From Phycisphaerae bacterium (GTDB taxonomy: Bacteria > Planctomycetota > Phycisphaerae > Sedimentisphaerales > Anaerobacaceae): a stretch of 26,020 nucleotides of DNA. This document shows, one piece after another, positions 1 through 10,400 of the stretch. Below the pieces are notes generated by a model that saw nothing but the letters and a program-made list of their open reading frames with translations, was not told the DNA's origin and searched no databases. The first letter of the stretch is position 1; every line of letters begins with the position of its first letter. The position numbers and the translations under genes were made by a program. The stretch lies in NCBI GenBank assembly GCA_030667885.1, contig DAOUVA010000003.1, positions 1 through 26,020 of the forward strand, in the 5' to 3' direction.

Positions 1-6
1 ACTTTC

Positions 7-2082
7 TTAAAATATGATCTGCTTGGCAATCTGTTCGGGGACCTTCTCATAGCTCAACGGCTCCATCGTAAAGTTCCCCCTGCCCGCTGTTACGCTTCTA
101 ATATCGCTGGAATATCCAAATAATTCAACCAGCGGCGCCTTCGCATCAATTACCTGCATATTTCCATGCACATGACAATCGGTGATTATTCCCCTTTTTG
201 CAAGCAAGTTACCCTGAACAGCTCCAAAATTAACCTGCGGCACTATTACTTGAAGCCTCATAACCGGCTCAAGCAATACGGGGGCCGCCTCTTTTATCGC
301 CTTTCCGAGAGCAATTGCGGCTGCCTGCTCAAAAGCAAGACCCGATGAATCCACAGAATGGAAAGACCCGTCAATTAGAGTAACTTTAATTCCCACAATA
401 GGATAACCCGACAATACACCGCTGCTTAACGCATCCTTGCACCCACTTTTAACGTCAGGAATGTACTCTCTCGGTACGGCATCGCCGGGGGCCTCGTTTT
501 GAAATTCATAATCACGGCTCCAATGGCCGTCATCGGTTAAAAGTGGCTCGACTTTCAAAACAACGTGCCCGTATTGACCGTGACCACCTGTCTGGCGAAC
601 AAACTTGCCTTCAGCCTGTGCCGTTTTAGTGATAGCCTCCTTGTAGGCCACTCGGGGTTTACCTACCCTGACGTCCACACCTCTGTCCCTTATCAGTTTA
701 TGCTGAAGTATCTCCAGGTGTAATTCACCCATTCCACTGATTATTGTCTGGCCCGTTTCACTGTCTGTTTTGCATTCAAAAGTCGGATCCTCACGCTTTA
801 AGCCGGCCAGGGCATCAGCCAGTTTTGCCTTTTCGGCAGTCGTTCTTGGCTCTATCGACATATTAATAACCGTTTGTGGAAATGTAATACTCGGAAGGGA
901 AACCGGTTTCTTGGGATCACAAATCGTATCGCCTGTAAGTGTCTGTTTCAGTCCAACAACTGCGACAATATCGCCTGCACTGGCTGAATCCAAAATTTTT
1001 CGTTCACCGGCGTGCATTTCAAATATTCTGGTAACATTTTCCCGACGATTACGATTTGTATTCAAAACTCTGCTACTGGATTTTAATTTGCCCTGATAAA
1101 TCCTTAGAAAATACAAATCGCCATGTGAATCACTGGTAATCTTAAACGCCAGCGCAACCAGACTGCCATTGGGGTCGCACTTAATCGTTATTTTTTTATC
1201 TTCATCATTCGGTTTGTGTCCGGTCAAAACAGGTTTATCCAGGGGGGATGGCAAATATTCCAGAACGCCGTCAAGCAGCCTTTGCACACCAATATACTTT
1301 AAGGCAGAGCCGACAAATACCGGATGAAGCTTGTTGCTCAGGGTTCCTTTTCTGATTGCCCTGTTAATCATCGTAATATCGGCCGGTTCATCGTGAACAT
1401 AGCAGTCCATCAACTCGTCATCGAATTCGGCTGCAAGCTCAATCATCTGTTTTCTTTCCCGCTGAGCAGTCTCTTTAAACTCGGCAGGAATTTCCGTTTC
1501 TTCGAAAGTCGCTCCCATCTTTTCAGCCTTATAGAAAACCGCCTGCATCTTTATCAGGTCTATCACGCCGGCAAAAGTGTCCTCGGCGCCAATAGGAATC
1601 TGCAGCAAAATCGGATTGGCAATGAGTTTGTCTCTAATACTGTTAATCGTCATCTCGAAATCGGCGCCAACTTTGTCCATCTTATTTACAAAGCAAAAAC
1701 AGGGCAGGTCGTATTTTTGCCCCTGCCTCCAGACGGTTTCACTCTGGGCCTGAACGCCTTCACTGCCGTCAAAGACAGCTATAGCGCCATCGAGAACACG
1801 TAACGACCTTTCGACTTCAGCAGTAAAGTCAATATGGCCCGGTGTATCGATAAGATTGATTTCATAATCCTTCCAGGGGCATTTCGTCGCCGCTGAAGTG
1901 ATTGTAATACCTCTTTTTTGCTCTTCTTCCATAAAGTCCATAACGGCAGTACCATCATGGACCTCCCCCATTTTGTAGGTTTTGCCCGCATAGAAAAGAA
2001 TACGCTCGGTAACCGTTGTTTTACCGGCATCGATATGAGCCATAATGCCGATATTGCGTAGTTTTTCCAAATTGCTCGACAT
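7..2082 (-). CDS. fusA: Elongation factor G
   Basis: Translocation GTPase that moves tRNA and mRNA through the ribosome, and assists ribosome recycling. The 691 residues match the usual EF-G length. Visible GTPase motifs are AHIDAGKT at residues 15-22, RGITI near 58-62, DTPGH at 79-83 and NKMD at 133-136. Domains II to V follow, including the domain IV stretch GKPRVAYKEAI and RQTGGHGQYGHV. The ATG at 2080-2082 starts directly with the conserved LEKLRNIGIMAHID lead-in; the upstream purine stretch is only a weak ribosome binding site. It is the last visible gene of the tuf-to-fusA cluster and is separated from rpsG by a terminator-like hairpin, so it may be expressed at a different level. Planctomycetes can carry several EF-G subfamilies (EF-G I and spdEFG); I cannot settle which one this is by eye. 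Confidence 0.97.
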   Translation of the reverse strand: MSSNLEKLRNIGIMAHIDAGKTTVTERILFYAGKTYKMGEVHDGTAVMDFMEEEQKRGITITSAATKCPWKDYEINLIDTPGHIDFTAEVERSLRVLDGAIAVFDGSEGVQAQSETVWRQGQKYDLPCFCFVNKMDKVGADFEMTINSIRDKLIANPILLQIPIGAEDTFAGVIDLIKMQAVFYKAEKMGATFEETEIPAEFKETAQRERKQMIELAAEFDDELMDCYVHDEPADITMINRAIRKGTLSNKLHPVFVGSALKYIGVQRLLDGVLEYLPSPLDKPVLTGHKPNDEDKKITIKCDPNGSLVALAFKITSDSHGDLYFLRIYQGKLKSSSRVLNTNRNRRENVTRIFEMHAGERKILDSASAGDIVAVVGLKQTLTGDTICDPKKPVSLPSITFPQTVINMSIEPRTTAEKAKLADALAGLKREDPTFECKTDSETGQTIISGMGELHLEILQHKLIRDRGVDVRVGKPRVAYKEAITKTAQAEGKFVRQTGGHGQYGHVVLKVEPLLTDDGHWSRDYEFQNEAPGDAVPREYIPDVKSGCKDALSSGVLSGYPIVGIKVTLIDGSFHSVDSSGLAFEQAAAIALGKAIKEAAPVLLEPVMRLQVIVPQVNFGAVQGNLLAKRGIITDCHVHGNMQVIDAKAPLVELFGYSSDIRSVTAGRGNFTMEPLSYEKVPEQIAKQIIF

Positions 2083-2121
2083 AATTAAAATCTCGTCTTT
2101 CGTGAGCTGTAACTCGAGCGG

Positions 2122-2169
2122 TGAATAAAAAAACTGCCACGGTTATTTTTATAATATTCCGTGGCAGTT
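2122..2169 (-). terminator. Rho-independent terminator or attenuator between rpsG and fusA
   Basis: A perfect 11-bp inverted repeat is visible: AACTGCCACGG on the plus strand at 2132-2142 pairs with CCGTGGCAGTT at 2159-2169, around a 16-nt AT-rich loop. Read on the minus strand, the hairpin is followed at once by a U-rich tract (TTTTTTATT, about 2123-2131). This is the arrangement of an intrinsic terminator just downstream of rpsG. Because fusA begins only about 40 nt further on, it may act as a partial terminator inside the operon rather than its end. Confidence 0.7.
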
Positions 2170-2183
2170 ACAAACGAAAGTTC

Positions 2184-2657
2184 TTACCAGGCAAAGTGGG
2201 CAAATGCCTTATTCGCCTCGGCCATTCTGTGAATATTCTCCCGGGTGGTCATTGCCGTACCATGTTCTTTATATGCGTCTATTAATTCAGCAGCCAGTCG
2301 CTCGCACATAGGTTTGCCCTTTTTGCCTCTGGCCGAAGCCAATATCCACCTGAACGAGAGCGATTGCTGGCGTTTGGAGCTTACCTGCATCGGAACCTGA
2401 TAACTGGCTCCGCCGATACGCTTGCTGCGAACTTCGAGTAACGGCTTTACATTGTTTATCGCCTTCTCAAATACCTCAAGAGCCTCAGCATCCTTGACAT
2501 TTTTACCGATGATATCCATAGCATCATAAAATACCTGCTGCGCTGTGCTTTTTTTGCCGTCCAGCATCAAACAGTTCACAAACTTGGAAACCAGCTTGCT
2601 GTTATATTTAGCATCCGGTTTCAACTGTTGACTTGAAGCAGTAAACTTTTTAGCCAT
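2184..2657 (-). CDS. rpsG: 30S ribosomal protein S7
   Basis: Primary 16S rRNA-binding protein that nucleates assembly of the small-subunit head and lies near the E site. The 157 residues match the family. Typical S7 segments are seen: KFVNCLMLDGKKSTAQQVFYDA, VKPLLEVRSKRIGGASYQVP and RENIHRMAEANKAFAHFAW at the end. The N-terminus (MAKKFTASSQQLKPD) differs from the common MPRR-type start but has the usual length. The ATG is preceded by a good ribosome binding site (GAGGA about 7 nt upstream). It lies 50 nt downstream of rpsL in the conserved str operon order. Confidence 0.97.
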   Translation of the reverse strand: MAKKFTASSQQLKPDAKYNSKLVSKFVNCLMLDGKKSTAQQVFYDAMDIIGKNVKDAEALEVFEKAINNVKPLLEVRSKRIGGASYQVPMQVSSKRQQSLSFRWILASARGKKGKPMCERLAAELIDAYKEHGTAMTTRENIHRMAEANKAFAHFAW

Positions 2658-2707
2658 TACTTTTCCTCAATATTGTTAACTGATAATTACTTATATATTT
2701 AACCAGC

Positions 2708-3079
2708 TCATTTAGCCTTTTTTGCACCATATTTACTTCTGCCTTGTTTTCGATTAGCCACACCGGCACAGTCAAGAACACCACGAACGATATGATACCT
2801 AACACCCGGCAGGTCCCTGACTCGGCCTCCGCGAATCACAACCGTACTATGCTCCTGAAGGTTATGGTCAATACCCGGTATATAAGCGGTAACTTCCTTG
2901 CCGTTGGTCAGACGAACACGAGCGATTTTCCGCAAAGCCGAGTTCGGTTTCTTGGGAGTTTGCGTCCTTACAATCAAGCACACACCTTTTTTCTGAGGTG
3001 AACCCTTGATATCAGATACTCGTTTATGACCCTTCGTTTTCGACCGAGGATTTCTAACTAACTGATTTATAGTTGGCAT
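2708..3079 (-). CDS. rpsL: 30S ribosomal protein S12
   Basis: Decoding-centre protein that controls translational accuracy. The open frame extends upstream to 3229, but the family start MPTINQLVRN fixes the ATG at 3077-3079, giving 123 residues as expected; AAAGG lies about 12 nt upstream. Conserved motifs include TPKKPNSALRK with Lys43, and RGGRVRDLPGVRYH. Residue 88 is Arg (codon at 2816-2818) where most bacteria have Lys; Asp89, the RimO methylthiolation site in other bacteria, is kept. The gene starts 37 nt after the rpoC stop. The longer frame is excluded because its extra 50 residues only read the complement of the rpoC end in another frame. Confidence 0.97.
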   Translation of the reverse strand: MPTINQLVRNPRSKTKGHKRVSDIKGSPQKKGVCLIVRTQTPKKPNSALRKIARVRLTNGKEVTAYIPGIDHNLQEHSTVVIRGGRVRDLPGVRYHIVRGVLDCAGVANRKQGRSKYGAKKAK

Positions 3080-3116
3080 AATACTTGTATAGCCTTTCGT
3101 TTTTTCATTATCGAAA

Positions 3117-6100
3117 CTAATTGATTCCCAGTGCTTCCCTGACGGCGGCATCGGCCTTCGCTTCGGCCTCTTTTGCTTCCTTGATTTCACTGGGCTCTTC
3201 AAATTCCTTCGGCAGCGGAACTTCCACAAGGTGCTTAACCTTTATATTCAAATACGGCTTGAATGCCGTACCGGCCGGTATCAGATGACCGAGTATTACA
3301 TTTTCCTTCAATCCATGAAGCTCATCCACTTTACCAGCCAAAGCAGCCTCTGTCAAGACTTTAGTTGTTTCCTGGAAACTGGCCGCTGCGATAAAGCTCT
3401 CAGACCACAGTGAAGCCTTCGTAATCCCCAAAAGCAACGTCTTGGCGGTAGCAGGCTTTGGTTTCCTTCCCGTGGCCCCGGCACCACCAATCAATTCGAC
3501 CTTTTCATTAATTGTGGCCAATTCCTTTTTATCGACAACCTGACCAACAACTAAATCAGCCGCATCTCCAGCGTTGGTAATTTTGATACTGTTGGTTAAT
3601 GTTTCATTCGCTTTTTTGAACACGAATTTATCAGCAACCTCACCCGGCAGAAATGAACTGTCACCCACAGATTCTATCTCAACCTTTCGCATCATTTGAG
3701 AGCAGATAATTTCAATGTGTTTGTCGTTAATATTGACATTTTGTGAACGATAAACATTCTGAATCTCTATGGTCAAATACCTTTGCAACGCCTCTTCACC
3801 TTTTATCCGCAGAATATCATGCGGCACAAGCGGACCGTCTGTCAGAGCATCTCCTGCTTCGGCTAAATCACCGGTGTGAACATTAAGGTGTCTGTCACGT
3901 GGGACGTGGTGCTCTTTTTCCATTCCGGATTCGGAACGTATAATAATCGTCATTTTGCCTTTGCGCTTATCACTTCGCAACTCAACCCGACCACTGATCT
4001 CAGCCATTGCGGCGGGATCCTTGGGTTTGCGAGCCTCAAACACTTCGGTAACTCTGGGCAAACCACCTGTAATGTCCTGGGTACCGCCGGAAGCTCTTGG
4101 CTGATGAGCAAGCAACTGACCTGCCTGAACACGCTGGCCTTCATCAACCTCGATTCTGGCCCCGGCAGGCAGATAATGAACGTCGAGTATCTTGCCATCC
4201 TTATCTTCGATAATGATTTGCGGATGCTTATCACCCTTATGCTCGATTACGATGGGTCTGCCAACCTGGCCTTTTCGCTCTTCTTCAATTCCAATCGTCT
4301 CGCCTTCGATAACATCAACAAACCGTATAAGCCCGGGCACCTCTGCCAATATTGGTGTACGGTGCGGGTCCCATTGGAATAACACAGATCCGGTTTTAAC
4401 TTTCTGGCCGTCATCAACTAAAACAACCGCACCATAAGGCACTTTGAATCGGTCCAATTCCCTGTCTTTTGCATCAAGAATAGCTACTTCGCCGTTACGT
4501 TTCAGCGCAACTATCTCTACTTTACTACCGCTTCGCTTGATGGAAACAGCATTGATATCACGATACTGAACACTTCCTGTGTACGTGGCCTTCTGCTCGC
4601 GTTCAAGAATAGCTCTTTCGGCGACACCACCGGTATGGAATGTTCGCAGTGTCAACTGTGTACCCGGTTCCCCGATGGACTGTGCCGCAATGATGCCAGC
4701 CGCTGAACCTTCTTCAATCAATTTCCCCGTACTCATATCCCATCCGTAACACTTTGCACAAACACCAAACGGGCTGTCACAGGTCAGGGTGCTCCTGATT
4801 CTGATGGCATCAAGCCCCAAAGCTTCAATCTTTGCCGCAGCTTCATGGTTGATGACCTCATTTTCCTTGACAATCATTTCGTTCATAATCGGGTTACGAA
4901 TATTGTCTCTTGCTGTTCTGCCGATAATAAGCTGTGAAAGAGGCACCTCAACCTGATCACCCCTGCTGACTATGCCTTTGGTAATTCCCTGCAGCGTCTG
5001 GCAGTCTCTTTCAATCACAATCATATTCTGGGCAACATCGATAAGCTTCCTCGTAAGATATCCTGAATTAGCTGTTTTTAGTGCCGTATCGGCAAGTCCC
5101 TTACGTGCCCCATGTGTTGAACTGAAGTACTCAAGGACTGTCATTCCCTCTCTGAAATTTGCCTTAATCGGCGTTTCGATAATCTCACCGCTGGGCTTTG
5201 CCATTAGCGCTCTCATTCCCGCTAACTGCTGAATCTGATCTACACTTCCTCGTGCGCCCGAATCACTCATGAGAAAGATTGGATTGAGGTATGGCTTACC
5301 GTCCTCAGTAGTATCATTTTTAAGCCCTTTCATCATTTCGTTCGTTACAGCGACTCTAGCGTTGGTCCAGGCATCGACAACCTGATTATACCTTTCTCCC
5401 TCAGTCAAAACGCCGTTATCGTAGTTCTTACGTATTTTGGCTACTTTCTTTTCGGTTTGTTCGATAATCTGTGCCTTCTTCTTCGGTATTTTGATGTCCG
5501 TAATACCAAAGCTTAATCCGGCAAGAGTAGCATATTTGAAACCCAAATCTTTTATTTTATCGAGCAGGTCCACTGTCTCGGCAGAGCCCGTGAATTTAAA
5601 ACAGTCACTAATCACACGGCTCAATATCTTTTGAGACATCGTAATATTGTAAAACGGCATTCCCGCTGGAAGCATATCGTTGAATATGCATCTTCCGGCA
5701 GTTGTTTCAAGAATATCAGAATTCTCCGATTCGGATTCTCCAACTACATTGGCGTCATTTAGCCGGACTTTAATTCTATTGTGTAATCCAATTTTACCTA
5801 CTTCCAGGGCCATAATAGCCTCGAAAGTATCCCGGAACAGCCTAAACTCTTTTTCCCCGGAAACATCACGATGTTCTGCATACGTCAAATAATAATTTCC
5901 CATCACCATATCCTGTGACGGCCCGACCATCGGCGAACCATTGGCAGGTGAAAATATATTGGAGGTGGTCATCATTAAAATATGCGTCTCAGCCTGTGCT
6001 TCGACACTTAACGGCAAATGCACCGCCATCTGGTCGCCGTCGAAGTCAGCATTGAACCCCCTGCAGGCCAGCGGATGCAGCATAATCGCATTACCTTCCA

Positions 6101-7409
6101 CCAGTACCGGCTCAAAGGCCTGAACACCCATTCTATGGAGTGTAGGTGCACGGTTAAGCAACACCGGATGCTGATGAATAACCTCTTCGAGTATGTCCCA
6201 GACCTGATCATCACGCCGCTCAATCATTCTCTTGGCACTCTTAATCGTATCTGCCAGGCCACGCTGTTTCAGCTTGCGAATAATAAAAGGCTGATACAGC
6301 TCGAGAGCTATCTTCTTCGGTAATCCGCATTGATAAAGTTTCAAATTAGGGCCAACGACAATTACCGAACGGGCCGAATAATCCACACGCTTACCAAGCA
6401 GGTTCTCACGGAATCGTCCCTGTTTGCCCTTAATCATATCGGTCAGAGACTTTAGTGGGCGATTATTACTACCCAGAACAGAGCGTCTGCAGCGACCGTT
6501 ATCAAGCAGTGAATCCACCGCCTGCTGAAGCATCCGTTTCTCATTGCGGATAATAACCTCAGGAGCGTTCAAATCCATCAGCTTCTTTAAACGGTTGTTG
6601 CGATTAATAATTCTCCTGTAAAGGTCGTTTAAATCACTGGTAGCAAAATTATCTCTTTCGAGCAGAACCAGCGGCCTTAAATCCGGAGGAATGACTGGGG
6701 CCACTTCAAGCACCATCCAATGAGCCTTATTGCTGCTGTTCTTGACCTGGTTGATAATTGTAAGTCGTTTTGTGAGGTCTTTTATCTTTTGCTTGCTGTT
6801 TGTCTTGCCTATGGCCTCTCTGAGCTGATCGCCTAATTCTTCAAGGTTGAGGTTTTCCAACAGAGCTTTGATGGCTTCGGCACCCATACCGGCCTTAAAA
6901 GACTTTCCGTATTTCTTTTCTGCTTCTCTATATTCTTCCTCGCTGAGCAGCTGACCGACTGTCAAGGGGCTTTGTCCCGCATTTGTTACGACATACTCCT
7001 GGAAATAGATAATTTTCTCCAGGTCGGCGGATTTCATTGCCAAAAGGTTTCCGAGCCGATTTGGTATAGCTTTGAAAAACCATATATGCACAACCGGTGC
7101 CGCAAGATTGATATGCCCCATTCGCTTTCTTCGGACACGGCTATGAGTAACTTTAACTCCACATCGATCGCAAATTATGCCCTTGAACTTTGTACCTTTG
7201 TACTTTCCACAGGCACACTCCCAGTCACGTTCCGGTCCAAAGATTCGCTCGCAGAATAATCCGTCCTTCTCCGGACGATATGTACGATAGTTGATAGTCT
7301 CAGGTTTTCGTACTTCACCAAAAGACCAACTGCGAATATCATTGGGACTGGCCAACGAAATCTTGACCGAACCGTAGTCATTAATTCGATCGTAAATACT
7401 TCCTAACAT
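3117..7409 (-). CDS. rpoC: DNA-directed RNA polymerase subunit beta'
   Basis: Catalytic clamp subunit of RNA polymerase. The 1430 residues are close to the usual length for an rpoC without large lineage insertions. The N-terminal zinc site is seen as C65, C67, C80 and C83. The catalytic NADFDGDQ loop at 453-460 holds the Mg2+-binding aspartates 455, 457 and 459. The second zinc site is formed by the Cys of ERDCQTLQGI and the cluster in TCDSPFGVCAKCYG. The trigger-loop and bridge-helix region (GSAAGIIAAQSIGEPGTQLTLRTFH, split here only by my reading) is intact. The start ATG at 7407-7409 has an AAGGGG ribosome binding site. It lies 49 nt downstream of rpoB. Confidence 0.98.
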   Translation of the reverse strand: MLGSIYDRINDYGSVKISLASPNDIRSWSFGEVRKPETINYRTYRPEKDGLFCERIFGPERDWECACGKYKGTKFKGIICDRCGVKVTHSRVRRKRMGHINLAAPVVHIWFFKAIPNRLGNLLAMKSADLEKIIYFQEYVVTNAGQSPLTVGQLLSEEEYREAEKKYGKSFKAGMGAEAIKALLENLNLEELGDQLREAIGKTNSKQKIKDLTKRLTIINQVKNSSNKAHWMVLEVAPVIPPDLRPLVLLERDNFATSDLNDLYRRIINRNNRLKKLMDLNAPEVIIRNEKRMLQQAVDSLLDNGRCRRSVLGSNNRPLKSLTDMIKGKQGRFRENLLGKRVDYSARSVIVVGPNLKLYQCGLPKKIALELYQPFIIRKLKQRGLADTIKSAKRMIERRDDQVWDILEEVIHQHPVLLNRAPTLHRMGVQAFEPVLVEGNAIMLHPLACRGFNADFDGDQMAVHLPLSVEAQAETHILMMTTSNIFSPANGSPMVGPSQDMVMGNYYLTYAEHRDVSGEKEFRLFRDTFEAIMALEVGKIGLHNRIKVRLNDANVVGESESENSDILETTAGRCIFNDMLPAGMPFYNITMSQKILSRVISDCFKFTGSAETVDLLDKIKDLGFKYATLAGLSFGITDIKIPKKKAQIIEQTEKKVAKIRKNYDNGVLTEGERYNQVVDAWTNARVAVTNEMMKGLKNDTTEDGKPYLNPIFLMSDSGARGSVDQIQQLAGMRALMAKPSGEIIETPIKANFREGMTVLEYFSSTHGARKGLADTALKTANSGYLTRKLIDVAQNMIVIERDCQTLQGITKGIVSRGDQVEVPLSQLIIGRTARDNIRNPIMNEMIVKENEVINHEAAAKIEALGLDAIRIRSTLTCDSPFGVCAKCYGWDMSTGKLIEEGSAAGIIAAQSIGEPGTQLTLRTFHTGGVAERAILEREQKATYTGSVQYRDINAVSIKRSGSKVEIVALKRNGEVAILDAKDRELDRFKVPYGAVVLVDDGQKVKTGSVLFQWDPHRTPILAEVPGLIRFVDVIEGETIGIEEERKGQVGRPIVIEHKGDKHPQIIIEDKDGKILDVHYLPAGARIEVDEGQRVQAGQLLAHQPRASGGTQDITGGLPRVTEVFEARKPKDPAAMAEISGRVELRSDKRKGKMTIIIRSESGMEKEHHVPRDRHLNVHTGDLAEAGDALTDGPLVPHDILRIKGEEALQRYLTIEIQNVYRSQNVNINDKHIEIICSQMMRKVEIESVGDSSFLPGEVADKFVFKKANETLTNSIKITNAGDAADLVVGQVVDKKELATINEKVELIGGAGATGRKPKPATAKTLLLGITKASLWSESFIAAASFQETTKVLTEAALAGKVDELHGLKENVILGHLIPAGTAFKPYLNIKVKHLVEVPLPKEFEEPSEIKEAKEAEAKADAAVREALGIN

Positions 7410-7458
7410 TTAATGCCCCTTACCATTGACACTTGACAATCGATAACCCACTAATTAC

Positions 7459-10400
7459 TTAAAGTGAGATGCCCCCAAGCCGTTTCTTTTCAAGCTGAAT
7501 ATTCAATCCTAATCCTCTTAGCTCATTGCACAATACGTCAAAAGACAAAGGTGTTCCGGCTTCAAGACTGTTTTTCCCTTTGACCATTGATTCATAGATT
7601 TTTGTACGTCCCTCAACATCATCGCTTTTCACTGTGAGCATTTCCTGAAGTGCATAAGCGGCGCCGTACCCTTCCAGAGCCCAGACTTCCATTTCGCCGA
7701 ATCTCTGTCCACCCGTTCTGGCCTTGCCGCCTAACGGCTGCTGGGTAATCAAACTATAAGGCCCGGTTGCCCTTGCGTGAATCTTGTCATCGACAAGATG
7801 ATGCAGTTTCATCATATAGATGTATCCAATTGTTGCAAACTGGTCGAAAGGCTCACCTGTCCTGCCGTCATACAATTGTGTCTTGAGGATTGGCGGTATG
7901 TTTATGAAAAACTCATCCGCAGGCGGTGCTTCCCTGTTCTCCCAGAGCTGAGCTTTTCGATTGGTCATAAGCTCGTTCGCTTCAGCAGTTAATCGCTGGA
8001 TGTCATCTTCTGAAGCCCCATCAAATACCGGCGTCAACGCTTTAAAGCCCAGCACCCTTGCTACCCAGCCGAGGTGCGTTTCGAGAATCTGGCCGACATT
8101 CATTCGACTCGGAACACCGAGAGGATTCAGCAATATGTCAAGAGGGGTGCCATCCTCGAGAAAAGGCATATCCTCCTCGGGCATAATCTTGGCAATAACT
8201 CCCTTGTTGCCGTGGCGGCCGGCCATTTTGTCGCCTATTGAAAGAGACCGTTTAATCGCAACGTAAATTTTCACCATTTGCAAAACACCGCTTGGCAGTT
8301 CATCGCCGTGTTTCAAACTCTCAATACGTTGCTTCTTTTCTTCCTGAGCTTCTATAATCTTAGCCCAGAATCTATCAACAATTTTTTGTACGTCATCACG
8401 TAGCGAGGCTGGTTTGACCCACTTGATATTAAAGTTTTCCACCTGCTCATAAACAACATCATCGTCAGCACTGGCGCCGACTTTCTGACGTGTCGATGGA
8501 TCAATAACGTTGACCTCGTACTTCTCATGAATAGATTCGACCATCTGCCTGAATATCATACATTCTTTGGACTTCATCTGTTTTTGATATTCTTTTATCT
8601 GGATAGCCTGGGCCTTCTTTTGTTCTTCTGTACCCGCGCCGCGCCTGGTAAATCGTTCCGTCTTTATTACGACACCTTCGTATCCGCTGGGAAGCTCAAG
8701 TGAATCATTTTTGACGTCTTCACCGGCTCTGCCGAATATAGCATGCAAAAGTTTTTCTTCAGGTGTTAGCTCCGTCTTGCTCTTGGGAACAACCTTGCCC
8801 ACCAAAATATCGCCCGGGCAGACTCTTGTTCCTTCGCTCACCACTCCATATTCATCAAGATTCCGCAGGGCCCTTTCACTGACATTGGGAATGTCACGGG
8901 TAAATTCCTCTTTGCCAAGGCGTGTCTCGCGAACTTCTGCCGTAAATTCATCGATATGAATACTCGTAAAGCTGTCGCCTTTACACAGCCTCTCACTAAC
9001 GATAATCGCATCTTCAAAGTTAAAACCGTCAAAAGAGACAAAACCCACAAGGATATTCTTCCCAAGGGCTAATATACCTTTGGAGGTGCCGCCACCGTCC
9101 GCTATGACTTGACCGGTCTTTACCTTCTCACCAAGCTCTACCATGGGTTTTTGATTAAGACAGGTTCTCTCGTTCAATCCAACAAATTTGGCAAGATGAT
9201 ACTCATCAGTATGGTCAATAACTATCTTCTCGGCGTCCACCGCGGTAACAATCCCGCTTTTTTGAGCGCGGGCGACCATACTTGAGTTTTGGCCAACGAC
9301 TTTTTCCATACCTGTGCCAACCAAAGGCGACTCCGTCTTCAGCAGCGGAACCGCTTGCCGTTGCATATTCGAGCCCATCAATGCCCGGTTTGCATCATCG
9401 TGCTCCAGGAACGGAATAAGTGAAGCTGAAACACCAACAATTTGTTTTGGTGAAATATCAACGTAGTCAACTTCGTTATCGGAAACCTGGGCAAGTTCAC
9501 CGCCTTTTCTTGCAAGTACGAAACCTTTGGTAATTCTACCGCTTTTTGCATCAACCTCGCTGGGAGGTGCGAATATTAACTGCATTTCCTCATCAGCCCG
9601 CAAATATTCGACTTCTTTGGTAACTTTACCTCTTTTGACTTTGGTATATGGGGTAAGCAAAAATCCATACTCATCAATTGCGGAAAATATTGCCAGCGAA
9701 GCAATCAATCCGATATTTGTGCCTTCGGGAGTTTCAATTGGGCAAATTCTGCCGTAATGACTAATATGCACATCACGTACTTCAAACCCGGCCCGCCTTC
9801 TGTTCAAACCGCCAGGACCAAGAGCAGACAAACGTCTTTCGTGAGTCAACTGGCTCAAAGCATTGGTCTGGTCAACGACCTGACTCAATTCACCACGACC
9901 AAAGAAATAGTTGATACTGCTCGAAACACTCTTGGAATTAACCAAATCTGCAATGCGCATCGGTTCTTCGGAATCTCTTCTCATGCTCATCCGTTCCTGA
10001 ACCGTCCTGCGCAGCTTAAGCAGCCCTTTTCTGATTTCATCCGCCGCCAGCTCATCGATTGTTCGCAATCTCCGGTTGCCCAGATGGTCGATATCATCAA
10101 CCTCGCCTTCGTTATTACGTAAAGCCATTATGTATTTCATCGTGTTGAGGAAATCTTCGGGCCGAAGCGTCATCTCGTCCTCACCTATGGACTGATGGAA
10201 CTTACGATTCAATCTGAACCTGCCAACCTTGCCGAGACGATAACGGTTGGAATCAAAAAATTTCTCTGTAAAGAAAGCTTTTGCTTTTTCCTTATTGGGT
10301 GGATTGCCGGGTCGCAATCTCATATAAAACTTGAGCAATGCCTGCTCGTGGCTCTCGATATCATCCTGAGATAATGTGTTCAATATGAGAACATCCCGGA

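Noticed and set aside
3080..3229. Longer rpsL frame with 50 extra N-terminal residues
   Set aside because: The extension overlaps the rpoC coding end in another frame, and S12 always starts at MPTINQL; the internal ATG has a suitable ribosome binding site.
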